A DNA stretch of 64,000 nt from Gautieria morchelliformis (taxonomy: Eukaryota > Basidiomycota > Agaricomycetes > Gomphales > Gomphaceae): contig WHVA01000105.1 of assembly GCA_015179125.1 (NCBI GenBank), positions 186,001 through 250,000 on the forward strand, written 5' to 3'. The notes under the pieces are model-generated. The model saw nothing but the letters and a program-made list of their open reading frames with translations. It was not told the origin of the DNA and ran no database searches. Of the stretch, positions 57,087-64,000 are shown in pieces. The position numbers were made by a program, and so were the translations under genes. The first letter of the stretch is position 1. Every line of letters starts with the position of its first letter.

Positions 57087-57855
57087 TCAAGAGTGAAAAT
57101 AATCGTCGATGGAGGGTGGAGGACATGGATAACGCTGGGAGGTCTGATTTGGCTCGATACATGCACGTGCATTGGTGAGTAACACGGCCACCCGATACAT
57201 GAGCCCACACGCATTCCCAAGGATCTTGTGCTTCCAAAAACAGTGGAGGTACGGCGAGTCTTGTAAAACCAGGCTGAAGCCGTGCTCAACCAAGATATGC
57301 ACACCACCCATGGCGGTGTTCCATTGCCGCTGTTGAGGGGTCAGGGCATCAGTCCCCACATAAGGGCTCACGATGTATGGGCTTACACCGTAAGCCGAGT
57401 CACCGTACAGCTGAAAAAAACGGTGAGATGGCGGATCACCTTCATTTGACCCTGGCTGGATTGCGTTCCTCTTGAGAGTCCGCTTGCATTCAAGACGCCA
57501 CTGTTGTTTTGTGGTGCTCTGTATGGGCCATTGAACTGAGAGAACAGTCCGTCTGGGGTCACAACTCCCTGAAATTTCATCCCATGAAATTTCTTGTACC
57601 CAGTGTAGGCCAACTCTTCCTGCCTCACTGGGCAGCAGGTCTGGCGTATCATGCAGTCGATAAACCTGAAGACTGACTGGGTTGGAGCCCCAAAATTGTG
57701 GAGAGCGCGTGCATATATCTGCAGTCTCTCAGGGCTGAGAAGACCCTCGGAATCCCACCCAAGCAAGTGGCCCCAGCGCGCATTGATGAATGTCGCAGTT
57801 TCGTTCACGATCTGTGAGATCGCTGGCTGCGTGCAGGCATACTTCGTGGCCAGGG
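57087..57855 (-). pseudogene. Harbinger-2 transposase, C-terminal part
   Basis: DDE_Tnp_4 domain with FRFIDCMIRQTC (first Asp), YGVSPYI after the Asp-Ser-Ala box (second Asp) and HILVEHGFSLVL (Glu). A frameshift lies near 57460. ATKYACTQPAISQIVNETA touches the copia-2 target duplication at 57851-57855, and the gene continues at 62650 on the other side of copia-2. Confidence 0.8.
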
Positions 57856-58095
57856 TGAAAATGTCTTTGCGCAGCTAAAGACAGGTTATCTCAGTGAAAC
57901 GGCAGTTTCACTGTGTGTATATAGTAAAGTACCTAAAGACAGGTTATCTATGGGGATATGGTAAGTAAACTGTCTGTCCAACGACAGGTAAGTCTCACCT
58001 CAGTGAACGGCAGTTTCACTGAGGTGCGACGATGTTCTGGCGAGATTATATAATGGCGTCATGGTCCGTGCGTTCTCTGCTTACTAACACTAACA
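57856..58095 (-). repeat. copia-2 3' LTR
   Basis: 240 bp, TGTTAGTGTTAG...GACATTTTCA on the minus strand. Perfect 12-bp hairpin at 57996-58026 and a TTATATAA box near 58043. The purine tract CTTAAGGGGGAG is at 58096-58107. Confidence 0.92.
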
Positions 58096-58102
58096 CTCCC
58101 CC

Positions 58103-60526
58103 TTAAGCTGGACGCACTCCAACCGATATTCGAAGGCGAGCGAGCTGCGGGGCCGGCAGGGCCTTCGTGAGCATGTCCGCCGGCATGTCAGCGGTAGGAC
58201 AGTAGTCGATGGAAATCAGGCCATGCTTGACCACATCGCGGATGAAGTGGTACCGCACGTCAATATGTTTGGTGTGTGCCTTGAACTGGTCGTTCTTTGA
58301 GACTGATATTGCTGATTGGTTATTGCAGTATAGGGTGATGGGCTGTGTGAGAGGTCGAGCGATTTCAGCGATGAACATGCGGATCCATAGGGTTTCCTTG
58401 GCTGCGTGAGTGGCAGCTATATATTCCGCTTCAGTTGTGGATAACGTGACGACGGATTGTTTTTTCGAGCTCCAGGAAATGGCACCTCCGTCTATGGTGA
58501 ACACATAGCCGGATATTGAATAACGATGGTACTGTGAAGCTCCATCGGCATCCGAAAACCCTTCAAGTCCGGTGCGTTCTTGTTTCCCTGGCTTCGCCCA
58601 TGTCCACCGATTCCTGACACCGATAACTAGCTTCTGGTCGATCGTTCCTTTCAGGTAACGAAAGACTCGCTTCACCTCTTCCCAATGAGGCCGTCCTGGA
58701 TTCTGCATGAATTGCGACAAGAAGGTGACGGCGAACATGATGTCTGGCCTCGTTCTGAGGGCTGTGTACATTAGGGATCCGATGGCCTCGCAGTACGGGA
58801 CTCCCTGGACGGCTTCGTAGTGGCACGGCGTGACAGGGCATTGAGCTAGGCTCAATTTGTGATGCGGGTCAAGTGGGGTTGATAGGCCCTTTGCATCTTG
58901 TAGTCCAAATCTTTCCAGTATTTTTGTTATATATGTGTGCTGCGAGAAAGATATAGTTCGCGCGTCCCTGTCTCTTGTGACTTTGATGCCTAGTATCCAG
59001 TGTAGGTCGCCTAGGTCCTTGATTTTGACCTCCTGGCTAAGTTCCGACTTAAACTCGCGGATGACCTCTCTCGAGCTTCCAGCGATGGTCATGTCGTCAA
59101 CGTCTTCAGCGACAAATAGACTGTTATTGTCCTCATGCTTAAAAAAAATGGCGTGTTCAACCCGGCATCTCCTAAACCGGAGTTTGAACATGATCGCGCA
59201 CAGGTGGTCATACCACTCGTGTCCAGACTGTCTCAGTCCATAGATCGCTCTTTTTAGGAGGCATACGTGGTTCTCTTTGCCTCGAACCTCGTATCCTCTG
59301 GGCTGGCGCATGTAGATGGTCTCCCTCAGCCATGCATTGAGGTAGGCTCCTTCCACATCTGTCTGCTCCAATTCCCAATCATTTCTGACCGCCAGAGCCG
59401 CGATGATCCGGATCGCTGAGAGCTTCGCTGTCGGCGCGAAGGTCTCATTATAGTCTATGCCTTCGACTTGCGTGAACCCCTGGGCAACGACCCTGCTTTT
59501 GCGGCTGACAAGGTTGCCGCTCGCGTCGTGCTTATAGTGGAGAACGATCCAACTTCCAACGATGTTCACGTCCTTAGGTGGCTCTACCAGTTCCCAGGTA
59601 CCCACCTCTTTGTGCTGTTTTAGCTCTTTTTTTATTGACGCGTCCCATTCTAGCCAATCGTCGAGTCTCCGGGCTTCCTCAACATTCTTGGGGTCATTTC
59701 CCATGCTTTGTGCTGCCATCATCGCGTACTCCATATACTCCCCCTCGAGTTCGACGTCGTCGCAGTCTGAATCGACGGTGTACTCGGAATCATGGAGGGC
59801 TGCGATAGCAGCGGTCTCCCTGGAGTCCCTGTTCGAGTTCTGGATTGGGATCGGCATGCCTCGTGGATATAAAGGTGCGTTCTCACGTCCAGAGCTCGTG
59901 CCTTGGCCCTGAGCGATATTGCAGACATACGCTGACGGTTTGCGTAGTCTATGTCCACGCCCTTGCTCGGGTCCCGTTGCAGGTTCAGGCGCCTTGAAAC
60001 CTTCGAGCAGGTCTGCTTGTGGTGTTTGCGAATGCAGAGGTAGCTCTTCGCTGGTAACTTCTTGAGGTAAGTCGTGACTTTGGTTTGGAGCAACACGCTG
60101 ACTGCGCTGTGTGCTCTCCCCCTCGTTCTCGGCCGATACATCGCTCGGACCAATGGTGACATTGTTGTCAAACGCAATATTGCGTTCGTCTGTCACACAT
60201 TGTTTCCCCGGCCAATAAACTCGGTGAGCTTGACTTTGCCTGCTATATCCAACCCAGCGTCCTTCGTCCGCCTTCGCGTCTAGTTTCCCACGATCCTCCT
60301 TCAATACCCAGACCTTGGCGCCCCATTCCGGTAAGCTTGACAAATCCGGTTTTTTGTTGAACATGAGCTCATAGGGGGTTTTCCCGTCCAATTGGTAAGT
60401 GGATGTGCGGTTTTTGAGCCAAACCGCGTGCTGAACGGACTCCGGCCATAGGAACTTGGGTAAGTCGGCTGCGTAGTGCATGGCACGTGCGTGCTCGATC
60501 AATGTGCAGTTCAGGCAGTCCGCCAC
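58103..60526 (-). pseudogene. copia-2 integrase C-terminal half, reverse transcriptase, RNase H
   Basis: 807 codons open. Residues 1-60 are the end of the integrase core (MADCLNCTLIEHARAMHYAA). About 260-500 is reverse transcriptase (VVAQGFTQVEGIDYNETFAP, QTDVEGAYLNAWL, LYGLRQSGHEWYDHL, VAEDVDDMTIAGS). About 620-790 is RNase H (GFSDADGASQYH, LSTTEAEYIAATHAAKE, HIDVRYHFIRDVV, PADMLTKALP). Catalytic Asp residues are all present. It is separated from the upstream frame by a single missing base near 60535, so this element was active recently. Confidence 0.9.
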
Positions 60527-62410
60527 GCCGTTCTGTTTTCGGGCGTATCATGGACGGTAAGGCTTCGGATTATACCTTTTGACTTCAGGTGCTGATCGAA
60601 CTCCTCGGATAGATATTCTCCCCCTCGATCGCTTTGAAGTCGTTTGACTTTCCCGCCATGCTGTGTCTCTATCCAAGCCTCGTACTGCTTGTAGCAAGTA
60701 AGTACTTGGCTTTTTCTTTTCATTGGTTCGACACGTGACCAACGAGTGAAATCGTCAGTAAAACTGATGAAGTATTCCCTCCCGTCGTAGCTCTGAGGTG
60801 TGGTAGGTCCCCATACATCGCTGTGTATCTTTTCACCGAGCTTTGTAGCTCACGGCCCTATTCTTTCCCTAGGGATGGGCTTGCGCGTCATTTTCCCTTG
60901 TGCGCACGACGTGCAGAAGGTAGGTACGCTCTTCTTGTCTACTTCAATGCCGGTGATGACACCTCTAACTAAGAGGCTCTTTATGGCGTGTGGGGAGATG
61001 TGACCCATCCTGCGATGGAGCTCGTCGATGGTGAGGATTTTCTGCACGGCATTGGCCGATTCTGTAGGTGATCCATGTTCCACCTTGTACAGTCCATCTC
61101 TGAGTGGTATCTTGCCCACAGTTGTGCCTTTTGCGTCTCGGATCGTGCAATGCTGATCTTGTAGCAATACAGCGAATCCAGCTTTATCACATCGCACTAG
61201 CGATATCAACGTGAATGCCAAGTCCTGGCAATAAAGTACGTCCTTCAGCATTATGTGAGTCATTGTTTTCCCATTCGGGATGACAACACGCATGTCTCCA
61301 ACACCGGTCGCGGTGAAGATCGTCTGTTCGGCTGTGGCAATTCTACGGGGTGGGATTTCTTTGAAGGTAGTGAACCGATGGCAATCCGGGGACATGTGAG
61401 TCGAGGCTCCCGAGTCGTAGACGTCGACTTCGGTTCCTTTGTGCTTGCTACTCTCCTGAGAGAGTATGTGACCGGCAAATGTGGTGGTGAAGGCCCACTC
61501 GCTGTCCTCGGTCACAGCATTTACTGACTCGCTCCCCTTCTTTTTATCGCCGTCCTTCTCCTTTTTCCCTTTTGATCTACAATCAGCTTTTATATGCCCC
61601 TTTTTTCCGCATTTCCAGCACTCAATGTCTGACTTCCCGGCATTGCTAGAGCTGTCGGTACGTCTGCCTTTTCCGCGACCCTTCGTGACTGTGAGTGCGC
61701 TCTCGGTAGCCTTAAGCTGCCGCTCCTCTATCTTGAGCCATTCGAACTCGTCAAGTAGACTCTGGACGACCATATCAGGTGTGAGTGTGACTTGCGCGTG
61801 CGTAGCTGACAACGAGATAGCGTTGATGAGTGGTCGGTACCCTTTTGGCAACGATCCTAGAATCACGGTGACGAGGTCGTCGTCGGTAAGGCCTGCATCC
61901 ATCCCAGCTAACTGCTCTTGCATTTTCATGAGAGCTTCGAGGTGGGTGCGAACATTCGACTCATCCTCACACTTCATCTTGTACATCCTGCGCCGTATAT
62001 CGACCTTGACCGTGAGAGCTCTACTCTCGTGTTTTGCACATATTGCCTCCCAGATTTCCTTCGCTGAACTGAGCTTCCGAACCTCTATCAAGAGTGAGTC
62101 CGGTATTGTTGTGAAAACCTGTGCAGTAATTAAGGCCTCACATTGGTGATATTCATCCCAACGCTTCTCTGCCCTCTCGAGTGCCTCCTCCTCGTCCTCA
62201 TCCAGGACCTGGTTTGGAGGGTACGTCGGGATCGGGGCTGGTAACTGAGCTGTGCCATCGAGGTGTCATAGCACACCCTTGTTTGCTGCAAGGGTAGCCC
62301 TCATCTGTATCTTCCAAGTTACCCAGTTTGACCCATCCTGGGCGAGCTTGGGAACTGCGAAGGACTTTGCACCATTGGTAGGTACTATACTATCAGCGGA
62401 GCCCATAACC
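60511..62410 (-). pseudogene. copia-2 gag, protease and integrase N-terminal part
   Basis: Starts at the ATG in the primer-binding site (MGSADSIVPTNGAKSFAVPK, 62406-62408 and leftwards), TGA at 62266, then open to the TGA at 60850. Gag capsid (YKMKCEDESNVRTHLEALM), zinc knuckle IECWKCGKKGHIKADCR (Cys-X2-Cys-X4-His-X4-Cys), protease VDVYDSGASTHMSPDCHRF, integrase zinc site with HRRMGHISPHAIKSLL and CTSCAQGKMTRKP. After the second TGA come EKIHSDVWGP (first Asp) and LQSDRGGEYLSEEFDQH (second Asp). Both stops would be Arg if CGA is restored. Confidence 0.88.
62401..62410 (-). promoter_or_regulatory. copia-2 primer-binding site, overlapping the gag start
   Basis: GGTTATGGGC directly after the 5' LTR, complementary to the initiator tRNA-Met anticodon stem-loop, as in copia-1. 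The start ATG is part of it. Confidence 0.7.
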
Positions 62411-62649
62411 TGAAAATGTCTTTGCACAGCTAAAGACAGGTTATCTCAGTGAACGGCAGTTTCACTGTGTGTATATAGTAAAGTACCTAAAGACAGGTTA
62501 TCTATGGGGATATGGTAAGTAAACTGTCTGTCCAACGACAGGTAAGTCTCACCTCAGTGAACAGCAGTTTCACTGAGGTGCGACGATGTTCTGGCGAGAT
62601 TATATAATGGCGTCATGGTCCGTGCGTTCTCTGCTTACTAACACTAACA
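62411..62649 (-). repeat. copia-2 5' LTR
   Basis: 239 bp, differing from the 3' LTR by only a few bases. Hairpin conserved at 62550-62580. Confidence 0.92.
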
Positions 62650-62654
62650 CAGGG

Positions 62655-62974
62655 ACCATTGGTCCTCAGGGCTGCGGAGACGTGCACAAAGGAGGGCGAA
62701 TGACTTGAGAGGGGGGGATTGGTAGCCCCCACTGGTAATCAAGGGGTCTGGGAGCTCTAAGAGTGAGCTGAGGTGCTGCAGCTCCTCTGCTGTGAATCTG
62801 AAAAGCCTGTAAGTTTCCATAACTGAATGACACCAGCAGAGTCTGGCTTACCGAAAATGCCACAAGCATTCTGCCTCACTGATGCGGCATAGGTACTCAA
62901 CTGTGACGGGTTCGCCCCCTATACTAGGTTGTGGCCTCACTCTCTGTGTGAGTACGGCCTGTGCAGCCAGTCCG
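62655..62974 (-). pseudogene. Harbinger-2 transposase, N-terminal part
   Basis: Starts about 62974 (MNGLAAQAVLTQRVRPQPSI), then VTVEYLCRISEAECLWHFR, an intron (GTAAGC..CAG), LQHLSSLLELPDPLITSGGY and LLCARLRSPEDQWSL, touching the copia-2 target duplication. Aligns with the N-terminal piece of Harbinger-1 at 18680-19020. Confidence 0.8.
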
Positions 62975-63043
62975 TTCATGCTGGAACCGGTGCCTTCCTG
63001 AGCGATAGTGGGGAGGTGCGGTCGGGTGTTGAGGAGGTAAGGT

Positions 63044-63459
63044 TGTCAGGGTTCACGCGTTTCCTTCCACAAGTTTCTATTTCCTTCCATGAGTTTCCGT
63101 CATCTTCCGTCAGTTTCCATAACCTTCTGTCACCTTCTGTCACATGTCACATGTCACCTTCCATCACATGTCACATTCTGTCACACATCACTTTCCGTCA
63201 CTTTCCGTAACCTTCTACAAGTTTCCATCTCCCCTATTATGTAAGCCTTGCCAGCGCTATAAGACTGTAGCCCATATGGTGGCGTTTCCTCAGCTTGATC
63301 TCTGAGGATACCCACTACACAGGCAAGTCCCCATGTATCTATCGTTGGTAGAGTTATAAACTGAGGATACCCACTACACAGTTGGTCATTGTCCTAGTAT
63401 CGGCTCTTATCTCCTTGAGTATCTTTGGTTGTGGCTTCGTCATTAGTGTTGCCCTCACA
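63044..63459 (+). repeat. Ty3/gypsy LTR (gypsy-4)
   Basis: 416 bp, TGTCAGGGTTCACG...GTTGCCCTCACA, the same end motifs as gypsy-1. 63060-63220 is a degenerate array of 10-12 bp units (TTTCCGTCAC, CTTCTGTCAC, CACATGTCAC). Two near copies of GAGGATACCCACTACACAG lie at 63303-63322 and 63363-63381. Confidence 0.8.
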
Positions 63460-63519
63460 GAAGATCAAGCTCATAGGACAACCCCACACACTTTTCTTAA
63501 CCAGTCTTCATCTCAGCCT

Positions 63520-64000
63520 ATGGCAGACCAACTCCCAGACGCATACTGGGACGCCCTGGGTGACCATGGGCCATTTCTTCGAGGCCTCCTTTCCAGCCAA
63601 GCACAGCAGTTGCAGCAACTTCAACTGCAGAATCAGGAACTGCACAATCAGATTGCTAACGTTCACGACCACTTAGCCAATGCTGCCACCAATGCTGCTG
63701 TTGCTGCTGCTCAAGCCCTTGCGCCCTCAGTACCTCACAGTGTCCCTCCATCTACTCGCTCTATCAAAGCAGCAAAACCGGAGAAGTTCAATGGAGACCG
63801 TGCAGAGACTGAAGGGTTTATCAGGTCTATCAAGTTGTCCATTGCTGTCCAGCCAGCATCCTTCCCAGATGAACGCACAAAGATCCTATATGCTCTTTCC
63901 TTCATGACGGGAGGCTCTGCGGAGATATGGGCACACAACGAGACACAGGCTGTCATTGATGCCACCTCCTCTATATCCACTCTGGAGGGGTTTATTAAAC
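63520..64000 (+). CDS. gypsy-4 gag, N-terminal part, runs off the window
   Basis: Open without stop from ATG 63520 to the end, 160 codons. A Gln-rich coiled region (SSQAQQLQQLQLQNQELHNQ) is followed by the capsid start (KPEKFNGDRAETEGFIRSIKL, FPDERTKILYALSFMTGGSA, EIWAHNETQA), standard for Ty3/gypsy gag of chromoviruses. Forms the particle shell. The position 60 bases after the LTR fits the 5' end of an element. No damage seen in the visible part. Confidence 0.85.
   Translation, partial: MADQLPDAYWDALGDHGPFLRGLLSSQAQQLQQLQLQNQELHNQIANVHDHLANAATNAAVAAAQALAPSVPHSVPPSTRSIKAAKPEKFNGDRAETEGFIRSIKLSIAVQPASFPDERTKILYALSFMTGGSAEIWAHNETQAVIDATSSISTLEGFIK

Larger units (their letters stand above)
57856..62649 (-). 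mobile_element. Ty1/copia retrotransposon copia-2, recent insertion
   Basis: 4794 bp, LTRs 57856-58095 and 62411-62649 almost identical, perfect 5-bp target duplication CAGGG (57851-57855 and 62650-62654). Only three lesions in the polyprotein: TGA at 62266-62268, TGA at 60850-60852 and a one-base deletion near 60535. Removing the element restores the Harbinger-2 reading EDQWSLATKYACTQPA, proving the insertion point. Confidence 0.95.
55640..63043. mobile_element. Harbinger-2, split by copia-2 and cut on the right by a gypsy LTR
   Basis: Left end AGAGTGTATTTGTAGCTGATA at 55640, related to the Harbinger-1 end, set into the copia-3 reading frame. Myb-like gene (plus) and transposase (minus) converge as in Harbinger-1. 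copia-2 sits inside the transposase. The right end is not seen: gypsy LTR sequence starts at 63044, just upstream of the transposase start. Confidence 0.8.

Noticed and set aside
61481-62149. 222-codon plus-strand frame
   Set aside because: Antisense of copia-2 gag and protease.

Overview
The window looks like a transposon-rich stretch of a filamentous basidiomycete (mushroom-type, Agaricomycete) nuclear genome. The evidence is two host genes broken by many 45-70 bp introns (a cullin-3 and a multicopper laccase), HSL-type alpha/beta-hydrolase copies with a short intron, and a mobile-element mix usual for these fungi: Ty1/copia, chromodomain Ty3/gypsy, a Tad-like LINE, PIF/Harbinger with a Myb-like partner gene, hAT, pogo and a Helitron end. 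There are no prokaryotic features, rRNA or tRNA genes.

Layout. 1-2.2 kb: decayed Ty3/gypsy gag-protease. 2.2-2.9 kb: 3' end of a copia element (copia-4), cut by a full-length but decayed copia-1 (2893-8142, minus strand). 9.2-9.6 kb: foldback element. 10.96-21.06 kb: a scrambled composite in which a LINE was hit by a gypsy element (gypsy-1), whose gag was hit by a Harbinger (Harbinger-1). The pieces were then inverted, and every breakpoint can be matched to its partner. 21.5-22.7 kb: hAT-A with a coiled-coil passenger gene. 23.3-28.5 kb: cullin-3 (minus, 11 exons). 29.0-30.4 kb: a DNA element with clear inverted ends but no recognised transposase. 30.9-33.6 kb: laccase (minus, 21 exons). 34.9-47.8 kb: a 1.3-kb repeat family (R1 inverted, R2, R3) and a tandem 4.3-kb duplication, each unit carrying one alpha/beta-hydrolase copy. 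48.1-49.5 kb: hAT-B deletion derivative. 49.5-50.6 kb: LTR-like DNA with 15 TGAGTCA sites. 52.1-54.6 kb: almost intact pogo transposon. 54.8 kb: Helitron 3' end. 54.8-63.0 kb: a nest in which copia-3 was hit by Harbinger-2, which was hit by a very young copia-2 (57856-62649, perfect 5-bp target duplication). 63.0-64.0 kb: LTR and gag of a further gypsy element running off the window.

Only cullin-3, the laccase and perhaps hydrolase copy A look like working host genes. The first two are adjacent, both on the minus strand, and separated by one mobile element. Most of the rest is mobile DNA. Several premature stops and two lost reverse-transcriptase aspartates across unrelated elements are explained by the same kind of change, C to T (or G to A) at CpG. 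This suggests that cytosine methylation and deamination drive inactivation of mobile DNA here.
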